DNA from: a virus
Reading direction: 5' to 3' (one strand)
Length of the DNA stretch: 63,571 bases
Virus record (IMG/VR): IMGVR_UViG_3300032214_000555
Location: 1 to 63,571 of that record
The notes under the pieces are model-generated. The model ran no database searches, was not told where the DNA came from, and saw nothing but the letters and a program-made list of their open reading frames with translations. This document shows, piece by piece, positions 7,865 through 14,946 of the stretch. Positions within the stretch are counted from its first letter, which is position 1; each line of letters begins with the position of its first letter. The position numbers were made by a program, and so were the translations under genes.

Positions 7865-8935
7865 ATGGGTAAATACATTGTTACATCTGGATGTTCATTT
7901 ACTAGACAATCTAAAAGAGTTGGATTAACTGGCAATGAATATGATTTTATGGATGATTATGTTTCTCAATGGAAATGGCCTCATTTTATAAAAGAAGAAT
8001 ATCCTAATTATGAAGTTATTAATTATGGTAATCCAACAAATGACAATACGGTAATTGCCAATTCTATTTTATATGGAGTAGATAAATTATTAAAAAATGG
8101 TGTATCACCATCTGATATAAAAGTAGTAATTCAATGGTCTGGTTGGTCGAGAAATTCTGCATTCATTTCACAATACAAACAAACTGAAATGAATTATGGA
8201 TTACATCAGGATATCAAAACGGCAGATGAAAACGATTATGCTCATATAAATGATTTTATAAATGTTCCTAAAAAGTATGCAGGGGAACATGGATATTTTA
8301 TATTAGCAGCTGGGTATAATTCACCTCATGTAAAAGTTAAATCAATTGATTATTTTACTGAATATGTTAAACACGTATTTTCAGCAGACGAAAGAATGAT
8401 TGAATATATTCGAAACATATTATTGGTTCAAAATTATTTTAAATCAAAAGGAATAGAATATAAATGCTTTACAATGCATAATAATTTTTCAAAAGAATAT
8501 GTAAATGATAACACGTTTCCAATGTGGTGTCCAGACGATTCAAATGAAACAGAAGCACATCATGTTATTTATGATAAATTTATTCCTATAACGTGGAAAT
8601 CGGATTTAGAAAATCAATTTGAAAATAATCCATATATTAGATATTTATATGATATGGTGGATTTTGATAATTTTTGGTTTTATAAAGAAGAAGGTATAAC
8701 TAAATATGGTGGGCAAGTTGAATGGTCTATAAAAAAATATAATTTTGATGAAATATCGGATAATGAAGATATACCAAATATTTTATGGATGGAGTGTATG
8801 ACAAATTGGGATAAAGGATATAGGAGTAAAAAAGATTGGGTTGATTTTTTAAACAAAACAGTATTTTGGCAACACACTTCTCCATACTTAAATAAAAAAT
8901 TTGTAGTAGAAGAATTAAAAGAGTTTTTACAATAA
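7865..8935 (+). CDS. SGNH-hydrolase-like protein
   Basis: A 356-residue protein whose N-terminus YIVTSGCSFT matches block I of SGNH/GDSL hydrolases (Ser in GCSF), followed by NYGNPTNDN as a block II/III-like Asn/Gly segment and VVIQWSGWSR. A typical C-terminal D-x-x-H block is not obvious. Related N-termini occur at 20037, 31201, 47287 and 61084. Such enzymes remove or add acyl groups on sugars. It interrupts the tagged cassette and carries no tag. Base composition is more AT-rich than its neighbours, like the sugar-enzyme genes elsewhere in the window. Confidence 0.65.
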   Translation: MGKYIVTSGCSFTRQSKRVGLTGNEYDFMDDYVSQWKWPHFIKEEYPNYEVINYGNPTNDNTVIANSILYGVDKLLKNGVSPSDIKVVIQWSGWSRNSAFISQYKQTEMNYGLHQDIKTADENDYAHINDFINVPKKYAGEHGYFILAAGYNSPHVKVKSIDYFTEYVKHVFSADERMIEYIRNILLVQNYFKSKGIEYKCFTMHNNFSKEYVNDNTFPMWCPDDSNETEAHHVIYDKFIPITWKSDLENQFENNPYIRYLYDMVDFDNFWFYKEEGITKYGGQVEWSIKKYNFDEISDNEDIPNILWMECMTNWDKGYRSKKDWVDFLNKTVFWQHTSPYLNKKFVVEELKEFLQ

Positions 8936-8949
8936 AAAATAAATTGTGA

Positions 8950-9498
8950 ATGATTAAGTTAAAAGATTTACTTCCAGAAAAAGAAAATTATTTTGAGATA
9001 CCAAAAAATAAGTGGACTCCAATTCTACGTTCTGAACTATCTCGTTTTAAGAAAATAATATATGATTTAATTTCAAATGCATATGCACCAATAGGTGGGC
9101 ACTCTAATGTGAAAGATTCCGATGATTTACCTGATGAGGGTGATTATTTTGATGTGATAGATGTAGATGGAGATAATGAGGTAGATGCAGCAACGGTAGC
9201 AAAACATAAACCAGCAGGTAAGAAGTTTGTTGCGTTAGGACACGATGGTTCATCAGCAGGTAAATCGGCAGCAGTAAATCACCAAATAGATAAGTTAAAA
9301 AGTGGTGGATACTATGTAGAAGTTTCTGGTAAAATGAAAGATATATTTATGGGTAAAGGGTTGGAACCTGTGATGGATGAAAAAGCAGTTCGTAAAGCAC
9401 TACCTGGAAAAGAAATTAAATGGAATGGTGATGGAACATACGATAGAAAAATCGGGGGTTCTATTCACACTAAAATGATGTTTGGAAAACCAAGATAA
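8950..9498 (+). CDS. Tagged phage protein resembling GNAT-like internal proteins
   Basis: A 182-residue protein beginning MIKLKDLLPE. The body contains GGHSNVKDSDDL, DVDGDNEVDAATVAKH, ALGHDGSSAGKS, YYVEVSGK and a C-terminal KIGGSIHTKMMFGKPR. This pattern occurs in hypothetical proteins of marine T4-like phages that I remember as GNAT-like, but catalytic function is unproven. The tag suggests head packaging. Confidence 0.75.
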   Translation: MIKLKDLLPEKENYFEIPKNKWTPILRSELSRFKKIIYDLISNAYAPIGGHSNVKDSDDLPDEGDYFDVIDVDGDNEVDAATVAKHKPAGKKFVALGHDGSSAGKSAAVNHQIDKLKSGGYYVEVSGKMKDIFMGKGLEPVMDEKAVRKALPGKEIKWNGDGTYDRKIGGSIHTKMMFGKPR

Positions 9499-9502
9499 TA
9501 TT

Positions 9503-9778
9503 ATGATAAAGTTAAAATCCCTATTGAAAGAAGGAAAAATTTCTATTTCGGAATTAAATCCAAATGACCAAAAACAAATTAAACAATTAGAAAGTATAAT
9601 TGGGGGAAAGCTCGATACTATTTATGTAGGTGGAAGTGAGCGTTTTGTTGCAAGTATAAGAATATCACCTGGATATAGTGCATACGAATTTACACTAGAT
9701 ATTATGAGAAAATTATTAAAATTTCCCATCACTCATGTTACGGGTGGTCATGATATTGTAAATATTTATTTTAAATAA
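9503..9778 (+). CDS. Tagged putative internal head protein 6
   Basis: A 91-residue protein. The start is placed at the ATG at 9503, which gives the exact tag MIKLKSLLKE; an in-frame ATG at 9482 would add seven residues, overlap the upstream gene and bury the tag. The body is a small alpha/beta domain. No function recognised. Confidence 0.75.
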   Translation: MIKLKSLLKEGKISISELNPNDQKQIKQLESIIGGKLDTIYVGGSERFVASIRISPGYSAYEFTLDIMRKLLKFPITHVTGGHDIVNIYFK

Positions 9779-9784
9779 GGAAAA

Positions 9785-10537
9785 ATGATAAAGTTAAAAG
9801 ACCTATTAAACCCATCAGTATTAAACGAAGGAGTTGATGACCCTGGTATCCTTAAATGCGTATTTTTGGCAGGAGGACCTGGTAGTGGTAAATCAAGAGT
9901 TGCGGGAGATTTGTTCGGTATTGGTAAAGGATTATCAAATGTATCATACACAGGCCTTAAATCTATTAATTCGGATACCGCATTTGAAGCGCAATTAAAA
10001 AAGAATGGTATTGACCCAAAGGATTTGGGTAAGATTGAAAAAGAAAATCCAGAATTATGGAATGCTATAACTGAAAAGCCAGGCTCACCAAGAGAAAGAG
10101 GTAAAGAAATAACCAATCAAATAAAAAGTTTCTATGAGGCAGGTAGATTGGGTATGATTATCGATGGAACTGGTGATGACACTGCTAAAATTAAAAGACA
10201 AAAAGAACACGCTGAATCATTAGGATACGATACTTATATGGTATTTGTAAATACATCATTAGAAGTTGCGCAAGCTAGAAACGCAAAACGGAGTAGAACA
10301 CTACCAGAAGATTTAGTAACTTCAATTTGGAAAGAATGTCAGCATAATTTAGGGGCATTTCAAACTATTTTTGGTGGTAGTTTCCGTATTATAGATAATA
10401 CCAATGATGGGGATAATCTTACACCAGAAATTAAAAAAGCAGTTGATGATTTTATTAAACAAAGATTATATAACCCAATTGGAATACAATGGGTAGCAAC
10501 TGCAAGAGCATTGAAGAACGCAAATTTAATTAAGTAA
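9785..10537 (+). CDS. Tagged P-loop kinase, zeta-toxin/AAA_33-like
   Basis: A 250-residue protein starting MIKLKDLL and reaching an L-N-E at residues 13-15 (SVLNE), a slightly longer version of the tag. A Walker A motif GGPGSGKS follows at about residues 31-38. MIIDGTGDD with a following KRQ segment, and ARNAKRSR as a lid-like arginine region, fit the zeta-toxin/polynucleotide-kinase-like group, which phosphorylates nucleotides, sugars or polynucleotides. Packed and injected it could act at the onset of infection (inference). Overlaps the next gene by one base. Confidence 0.8.
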   Translation: MIKLKDLLNPSVLNEGVDDPGILKCVFLAGGPGSGKSRVAGDLFGIGKGLSNVSYTGLKSINSDTAFEAQLKKNGIDPKDLGKIEKENPELWNAITEKPGSPRERGKEITNQIKSFYEAGRLGMIIDGTGDDTAKIKRQKEHAESLGYDTYMVFVNTSLEVAQARNAKRSRTLPEDLVTSIWKECQHNLGAFQTIFGGSFRIIDNTNDGDNLTPEIKKAVDDFIKQRLYNPIGIQWVATARALKNANLIK

Positions 10538-11250
10538 TGATAAAGGCAGGTAGATACGAATTGGATGAAGCATCGATGGGTAGAATATACCAACACATCG
10601 TTTCTAATCCTAAAACAAATAGTTGGGCAGTAATTACCGCAAGTAGGGGAGAAAACTCTTCTGCTGAAAACGCAAAAAGAAACAAAGATTTAGAGAACGA
10701 TTTGCGTAATTTAGGACTTGGGTTTGTCCATGCAGATGGTATGTGGAGAGAGTGTAAAAACCAAAGTATTGAATATAAAGATTGTCCAGAAGAATTAAAA
10801 GTACCATCGGAAGAGAAAGTTTTATTCATACCAAACATACCAAAAGATAAAGCAGTAGAGCTTGGTAAGAAGTATCAACAAGATAGTGTTTTGTACGCAG
10901 ATGAAGAAACGAAAGCAAGAGGTGAAGCAACTTTTATAGATTCTAAATCAGGAGAAGAATTCAACATTGGTAAATTTACACCTGGCAAAGTAGCACAAGG
11001 TTATACAAAAATGAAAGGTGATAAAGTATTCACTTTTTTACAACCTGGTGAAAAAGGGGAAAAACCAAAAGAAACTCCAAAGAAAGATGATATGAAATTA
11101 AAATCGTTAATTCCGAAAGATATTCTTGATAAAACGGTTAAGAACCCGGAAACAGGAAATATGATTAAATTAAAAACTGCATTAAAGCACGATAAGAATT
11201 CACCTGTTTATAAAACTGCGGTTGTAATGGTTAAACAATCGAAAAAGTAA
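10537..11250 (+). CDS. DUF3293-like phage protein
   Basis: A 237-residue protein. Residues 18-125 match the DUF3293-like layout: SWAVITASRGENSS, then an Asn-containing helix, HADGMWREC and KKYQQDSVLYAD. The last 60 residues (LIPKDILDKTVKNPETGN then LKTALKHDKNSPVYK) form a second small module that I associate with T4-like virion proteins, with low certainty. It has no N-terminal tag but an internal MKLKSLI. It overlaps the kinase gene by one base, so the two are coupled. Confidence 0.7.
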   Translation: MIKAGRYELDEASMGRIYQHIVSNPKTNSWAVITASRGENSSAENAKRNKDLENDLRNLGLGFVHADGMWRECKNQSIEYKDCPEELKVPSEEKVLFIPNIPKDKAVELGKKYQQDSVLYADEETKARGEATFIDSKSGEEFNIGKFTPGKVAQGYTKMKGDKVFTFLQPGEKGEKPKETPKKDDMKLKSLIPKDILDKTVKNPETGNMIKLKTALKHDKNSPVYKTAVVMVKQSKK

Positions 11251-11257
11251 AAAGTTA

Positions 11258-11265
11258 TATATTTA
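11258..11265 (+). promoter_or_regulatory. TATATTTA element
   Basis: TATATTTA 24 bases before the ATG at 11290; same element class as at 5981 and 32562. Function inferred. Confidence 0.25.
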
Positions 11266-11289
11266 ATATTGACAACCAAATAAAATAAA

Positions 11290-11742
11290 ATGAAAAAAGT
11301 ATCGTTTATAGTGGCTTTGATACTCGGAATAAGTATCTCAGCAAGTGCGCAAGAGTGGTTTATAACCGCTACCCGTAGGGGTGGACCATCTGATGGATAT
11401 ATTACAGGTGGATTTATGAAAAAAGGATGGGGATTTTATGCAGGATTACCATACGATGAAGTTAAATCTGCAAATTCAAGTGGTATTGTGATTCCTCCGG
11501 GAGTTAATACATCTACTGGAACAATCTCTGAAAATATGAAGTTTGGTGTTTTACGTCAATTGAAAGAAGATAAAGCGGTTGTAGGATTTGGTATCCAACC
11601 AACACTTGGAGGTAACAAACCAAACGTATTTTTAATGTATAACCCATTAAGACCATCAAGTGTTTTAAACTTATGGACAGTTGGTAATTTAGTAGGTAGT
11701 GATTTTACATTAGGATTAGGAATTTCCTACAAAGTAAAATAA
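11290..11742 (+). CDS. Exported outer-membrane barrel-like protein
   Basis: A 150-residue protein with a signal peptide (MKKVSFIVALILGISISASAQ, cleavage after residue 21). The mature part has glycine-rich alternating strands and ends in GLGISYKVK, typical of small outer-membrane barrels. Similar size and layout to the protein at 40699. The stop directly abuts the tmRNA 5' end. Role unknown. Confidence 0.75.
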   Translation: MKKVSFIVALILGISISASAQEWFITATRRGGPSDGYITGGFMKKGWGFYAGLPYDEVKSANSSGIVIPPGVNTSTGTISENMKFGVLRQLKEDKAVVGFGIQPTLGGNKPNVFLMYNPLRPSSVLNLWTVGNLVGSDFTLGLGISYKVK

Positions 11743-12098
11743 GGGGATGACTGGATTTTGACAGGAATCTTAATAAGTATAGTTGATGCAAGCAAGGTTA
11801 GATGGAAACCTTAAACCTATCACAGAGTAAAAGGCGAATATAATTACGCAATAGCTGCCTAATCCCAAAGGGAAAAGCGGTAACGGGGTTGAGAGGAGTG
11901 CCTAGGAACAGAATCCTCTCAAATTATTAAGGTCTCGTTGGAGGTGCTACCTATTAAAGTGAATCTCCCACATTTGAGAGTGGCAATGGCAAAATAGAAA
12001 CTCTATATTTTTTCAGTTTAGAAAAATTGAATAAGCTTGTGAATGAAACGTATTGGTTAATTCTTTGGACGTGGGTTCGAATCCCACCATCTCCACCA
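11743..12098 (+). ncRNA. ssrA: tmRNA (transfer-messenger RNA)
   Basis: Starts GGGGATGACTGGATTTTGACAGG and ends GGGTTCGAATCCCACCATCTCCACCA, the canonical tRNA-like ends with a 7-bp acceptor stem and encoded CCA. A tag reading frame runs from GGC at 11833 to TAA at 11862 and encodes GEYNYAIAA, close to the Bacteroidota GENNYALAA type. It would rescue stalled ribosomes and tag nascent chains. Rare in phages. Confidence 0.95.
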
Positions 12099-12117
12099 AA
12101 AAAATATTAGAAAAGAC

Positions 12118-12148
12118 TTGACATTGTTAAAAACTTTTCGTATATTTG
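12118..12148 (+). promoter_or_regulatory. Bacteroidota-type promoter for initiator tRNA
   Basis: TTG at 12118, 20 bases, TATATTTG. Starts just upstream of the tRNA at 12162. Confidence 0.85.
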
Positions 12149-12161
12149 TATCATAATAAAT

Positions 12162-12236
12162 CGCGGGGAGGATGTTGGTTTCCCACCGGTCTCATAAGCC
12201 AGGTCTACGATAGTTCGATTCTGTCTCCCGCAACCA
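12162..12236 (+). tRNA. Initiator tRNA-fMet (CAT)
   Basis: Begins CGCGGGG and ends CTCCCGCAACCA, giving the C1-A72 mismatch diagnostic of bacterial initiator tRNA. Anticodon loop CTCATAA at 12191-12197. CCA is encoded. The anticodon stem has one mismatch. Confidence 0.85.
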
Positions 12237-12257
12237 AAAAAGTTTTTTAAAAAAGAC

Positions 12258-12288
12258 TTGGATATATGAAAAAAGTTTCGTATATTTG
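12258..12288 (+). promoter_or_regulatory. Bacteroidota-type promoter for a small RNA
   Basis: TTG at 12258, 20 bases, TATATTTG, near identical to the promoters at 12118 and 12423. Confidence 0.85.
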
Positions 12289-12299
12289 TAAAACCTTTA

Positions 12300-12390
12300 A
12301 GAGTAAGTGTTGAAGCCAACATCTAATAAAACCGAATGTGTGACCACTTCCCAAATGTGGGGGGTTAATAAAGCCGGATACACTCACTCT
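12300..12390 (+). ncRNA. Small structured RNA of about 91 nt, unknown class
   Basis: Immediately follows a strong promoter and is closed by an 11-bp stem with one mismatch (AGAGTAAGTGT at 12300 with ACACTCACTCT ending 12390). Inside are a CCAC/GTGG hairpin and an AACC/GGTT pairing. It is tRNA-sized but has no TTCGA T-loop and no convincing cloverleaf. An A/T-rich run follows. Not a recognised family. Confidence 0.55.
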
Positions 12391-12422
12391 TAAAAAAAAT
12401 TAAAAAGTTTTTGTAAAAAGAC

Positions 12423-12453
12423 TTGTAAATACGAAAAAAGTTTCGTATATTTG
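12423..12453 (+). promoter_or_regulatory. Bacteroidota-type promoter for the large RNA
   Basis: TTG at 12423, 20 bases, TATATTTG. Predicted start near 12460, followed by about 1.17 kb without a credible gene. Confidence 0.85.
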
Positions 12454-12459
12454 TATTAA

Positions 12460-13635
12460 GAATTTGAAACCAATAGGTGATGAAAGATACTCGGTAATTC
12501 AGATTTAAAACGTTCTTTAAAATATAAGCACATAGTAGACTTGTTCTACATAGTGTACATCGGCAGCATATGGTCGTTAAATAAACTACGAAAGTAGGAT
12601 AAAGTGAAGTGTTTGGTTAAACACTTTGCGGCTTCGCAAGGAGCTCGGGTATGCAAGTGGAATATCATTAGACCTGTGTAGTGAGGGTAACTCCGTAGCG
12701 AAATGGTTAGATGACTGGGCTAAGTAGAAGTTCAGTTGAGGTAGGAATACCGATAAGAATAATCCATAGAATTATTGCAAGAAGTGAGAACTTAATCTCT
12801 TCTCATCATTGCGAAATTCAATATTAAAGGTTGCTTAAAACCGAAAGGTATGATGAAGTACGAGTGGTGTCGTTATCATCCTTACCTACATCTCACCAAA
12901 GAGTGGGTAGTGAAGTAATCTTAAAATATGGTGTTAGAGATAACACATCGAGTAGTTCAGTATTCTGTTGTTCAAAAGATAACGGAGCAGGTTGGTGAAC
13001 CACTACTTGAAAACATCTACAAACCAAAACTCAATTTGCAAATGACGTGCAAACTCAAAAACAAAAAGAGCAAAAGTGTTCACCAGTTACGGATGAAAGG
13101 TGCGTACATAGTAGGGAGTTGTTCCCTGCCACGATACCTCCGCAAGAGGTCTGTGATTCTTTCTAAAAGCTTCTAACATCGCGAGGTGCTAATCTGTTCG
13201 CAAAATAGAAGAAGTAGAGTAAAAAGAGAGTAGTTCGTAACTCAAAGATTGGTTAATCTATAATAACCCGCATTGAATCGTTACTATCCAAAAGATGGTG
13301 GAAAAGTTGGGAAACAATAATCCAACAAAAGATGGTTCGTTTTATGGAGTATTCTCATCCGTATCTTATCTAAATGGTTAAAGTTGGTTCGATTCCGATA
13401 TAGATAACTTCGTAGTGATTTTATAACAATAAAGTGCCTGAGCGGCAGAATTGATTTTTTCACTTAAACTAAAAATCGAATAACGGATAGCTTGGTTTTC
13501 AGTAGGGGATTTTCGCCTTAAACAATCTCAACAACGCGAATTTAGTTGATGGTAAATACGGAATGTAGCTAGTTCCATAGAAAGAACCACCCTACGAATC
13601 TTTCATTTTTAGCTGAAAATAAAAAAATTACATAT
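12460..13635 (+). ncRNA. Large structured non-coding RNA, about 1.1-1.2 kb (GOLLD/ROOL-like or new)
   Basis: A 1.2-kb stretch between promoter 12423 and the small gene at 13657 holds no convincing coding region but many perfect short hairpins: 12607-12626 (8 bp, GGTT loop), 12626-12639 (5 bp, GCTT loop), 12931-12946 (6 bp, GAGA loop), 13113-13127 (5 bp) and 13136-13150 (5 bp, CGCAA loop). A tRNA-like minihelix lies at 13366-13407. Size, structure and position beside phage tRNAs match the GOLLD and ROOL classes of giant phage RNAs, whose role is unknown. I cannot assign it to either from memory. The exact 3' end is uncertain; a weak hairpin precedes an A/T run near 13630. Confidence 0.65.
13366..13407 (+). 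other. tRNA-like minihelix within the large RNA
   Basis: TTATCTA (13366) pairs perfectly with TAGATAA (13401). The enclosed GTTGG-TTCGATT-CCGAT is a T-arm with a consensus T-loop. Acceptor plus T-arm without D and anticodon arms. Confidence 0.5.
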
Positions 13636-13656
13636 ATATTATTAAATAACAAAGAA

Positions 13657-13788
13657 ATGAAAACTCTTAACCTACATACGATTAGTTATCAACCGATGCC
13701 AACTTTGGCGTGGGGTGGCACAAACGTGTGTGATTTTAATTCGAAGAGAATTGAAATGCAGTTAGGGGCAGATATAATTTTAGGATAA
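13657..13788 (+). CDS. Small protein of 43 residues before a terminator
   Basis: ATG at 13657 after an AAAGAA purine stretch, 43 codons, TAA at 13786. The sequence has no recognised motif; it is neither strongly hydrophobic nor strongly charged. It is followed 26 bases later by a strong terminator, which supports a genuine transcript end. It could be a leader or be part of the large RNA transcript. Confidence 0.5.
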   Translation: MKTLNLHTISYQPMPTLAWGGTNVCDFNSKRIEMQLGADIILG

Positions 13789-13813
13789 AAGACTAAAATA
13801 TAATAGTGTAACA

Positions 13814-13846
13814 AACCCCTAACTTAATCAGTTAGGGGTTTTTTGT
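13814..13846 (+). terminator. Intrinsic terminator before the tRNA array
   Basis: AACCCCTAAC, 7-base loop, GTTAGGGGTT, then a TTTT run. A perfect 10-bp stem. Confidence 0.9.
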
Positions 13847-13851
13847 TGTTA

Positions 13852-13923
13852 GGGGTGGTAGCTCAGAGGCAGAGCAATTGACTGTTAATCAATAGGTCGA
13901 GATTTCGAAATTCTCCCTCCCCT
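13852..13923 (+). tRNA. tRNA-Asn (GTT)
   Basis: Cloverleaf with anticodon stem ATTGA/TCAAT and loop CTGTTAA; T-loop TTCGAAA; one acceptor mismatch. CCA not encoded. Confidence 0.85.
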
Positions 13924-13942
13924 CAGTAGAGTTCTTTGACAT

Positions 13943-14014
13943 GCAGGTATAGCACAACGGTTAGTGCTCTGGTCTTCCAAACCGGAGATTTCGGTTCGAA
14001 TCCGAATACCTGCT
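13943..14014 (+). tRNA. tRNA-Gly (TCC)
   Basis: Acceptor GCAGGTA/TACCTGC is perfect; anticodon loop CTTCCAA; T-loop TTCGAAT. Confidence 0.9.
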
Positions 14015-14019
14015 CATAT

Positions 14020-14091
14020 TGCCCGATGGTGTAATGGTTAGCATCACAGATTTTGATTCTGTTAGTTCTGGTTCGAGTCCAGGTCGGGTAA
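14020..14091 (+). tRNA. tRNA-Gln (TTG)
   Basis: Acceptor TGCCCGA/TCGGGTA; anticodon loop TTTTGAT; T-loop TTCGAGT. Confidence 0.9.
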
Positions 14092-14097
14092 CATTAT

Positions 14098-14171
14098 AGA
14101 AGATTAGCTCAGTTGGTTAGAGCATTTGGTTTACATCCAAAGGGTCATAGGTTCGAATCCTATATCTTCTA
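14098..14171 (+). tRNA. tRNA-Val (TAC)
   Basis: Acceptor AGAAGAT/ATCTTCT; anticodon loop TTTACAT; T-arm ATAGG-TTCGAAT-CCTAT. Confidence 0.9.
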
Positions 14172-14176
14172 CAATT

Positions 14177-14260
14177 GGGAGTAATGCACGAATTGGTTAG
14201 GCGCTAGACTGTAAATCTGGTAACCCGCATGGGTAGGTGGTTCGAATCCATCTGCTCCCA
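14177..14260 (+). tRNA. tRNA-Tyr (GTA)
   Basis: Acceptor GGGAGTA/TGCTCCC; anticodon loop CTGTAAA; long variable arm as expected for bacterial tRNA-Tyr. Confidence 0.9.
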
Positions 14261-14265
14261 CAATT

Positions 14266-14339
14266 GGAACTTTGGTATAGCTGGTGCGTACGTTGGTCTG
14301 AAAAATCAAAGGAGTGTGATTCGATTTCCACAGGTTCCG
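14266..14339 (+). tRNA. tRNA-Phe (GAA)
   Basis: Acceptor GGAACTT/AGGTTCC; anticodon loop CTGAAAA; T-loop TTCGATT. Discriminator base is G, which is unusual for Phe. Confidence 0.85.
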
Positions 14340-14398
14340 CATTTTTTAACAATTTAAACAATTTATATTATGGAAAGTGACAAGTATGATAAACAAAA

Positions 14399-14472
14399 GA
14401 CTTCGTAGCTCAGTTGGTTAGAGCACCTCACTTTTAATGAGGGAGTCGTGAGTTCGAGTCTCACCGGGGTCA
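14399..14472 (+). tRNA. tRNA-Lys (TTT)
   Basis: Acceptor GACTTCG/CGGGGTC with G-U pairs; anticodon loop CTTTTAA; T-arm GTGAG-TTCGAGT-CTCAC. Confidence 0.9.
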
Positions 14473-14478
14473 CAACAC

Positions 14479-14554
14479 AGGGTAGTAGAGGAGTTAGGTT
14501 TATCTCGCTTCGTTTGGGACGAAGAGCACGCAGGTTCGAATCCTGCTTACCCTA
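14479..14554 (+). tRNA. tRNA-Pro (TGG)
   Basis: Anticodon stem CTTCG/CGAAG with loop TTTGGGA; acceptor AGGGTAG/TTACCCT; T-arm GCAGG-TTCGAAT-CCTGC. Confidence 0.85.
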
Positions 14555-14559
14555 CACAT

Positions 14560-14633
14560 AGGAATATAGCTCAACTGGTTAGAGCATCTGTCTGATACGC
14601 AGAAGGTTGTAGATTCGAGTTCTACTATTCCTA
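14560..14633 (+). tRNA. tRNA-Ile (GAT)
   Basis: Acceptor AGGAATA/TATTCCT perfect; anticodon loop CTGATAC; T-arm GTAGA-TTCGAGT-TCTAC. Confidence 0.9.
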
Positions 14634-14636
14634 CAA

Positions 14637-14704
14637 TACGAATCATCCCCGTTCCAGACGTGAAAACAATGTGGTTAGAATCCACTACGGGGACAATGTT
14701 CGTA
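14637..14704 (+). ncRNA. tRNA-like RNA lacking D and anticodon arms
   Basis: Nested stems TACGAA/TTCGTA (14637/14699) and CCCCGT/ACGGGG (14647/14687) enclose GTGG-TTAGAAT-CCAC, which resembles a T-arm. Only 18 bases lie where D and anticodon arms should be. It sits between intact tRNA-Ile and tRNA-Trp genes. It could be a decayed tRNA, a processing element or a minimal tRNA. Confidence 0.5.
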
Positions 14705-14710
14705 TTAATT

Positions 14711-14781
14711 ATCTCTTTGGTGCAATGGTAGCATATCGGTCTCCAAAACCGCAGATGAAAGTTCGAATCTTTCAGGGGGTG
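14711..14781 (+). tRNA. tRNA-Trp (CCA)
   Basis: Anticodon loop CTCCAAA; acceptor ATCTCTT/AGGGGGT uses several G-U pairs; T-arm GAAAG-TTCGAAT-CTTTC; discriminator G as for Trp. Confidence 0.85.
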
Positions 14782-14787
14782 CATAAT

Positions 14788-14860
14788 AGTTCTATGGTGT
14801 AATTGGATAGCACCTTTCACTACGGATGAAAAAGTTAGGGTTCGAGTCCTTATGGAACTA
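14788..14860 (+). tRNA. tRNA-Arg (ACG)
   Basis: Acceptor AGTTCTA/TGGAACT; anticodon loop CTACGGA, so it would need A34-to-inosine editing by host TadA to read CGN codons. Confidence 0.85.
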
Positions 14861-14868
14861 CATTAAAT

Positions 14869-14941
14869 GTCAGGTTGACCGAGTTGGTTTAGGTGCTGGT
14901 CTGCAAAACCAGTTACATAGGTTCGAATCCTATACTTGACT
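14869..14941 (+). tRNA. tRNA-Cys (GCA)
   Basis: Acceptor GTCAGGT/ACTTGAC; anticodon loop CTGCAAA; T-loop TTCGAAT; discriminator T as typical for Cys. Confidence 0.9.
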
Positions 14942-14946
14942 CAGAT

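Noticed and set aside
12928-13176. An 82-codon reading frame inside the large RNA region
   Set aside because: Composition is unlike the real genes here, it spans several perfect hairpins, and it has no start context or neighbours in frame.
14500-14820. A 106-codon minus-strand frame
   Set aside because: It runs antisense through five tRNA or tRNA-like genes, so it is a shadow.
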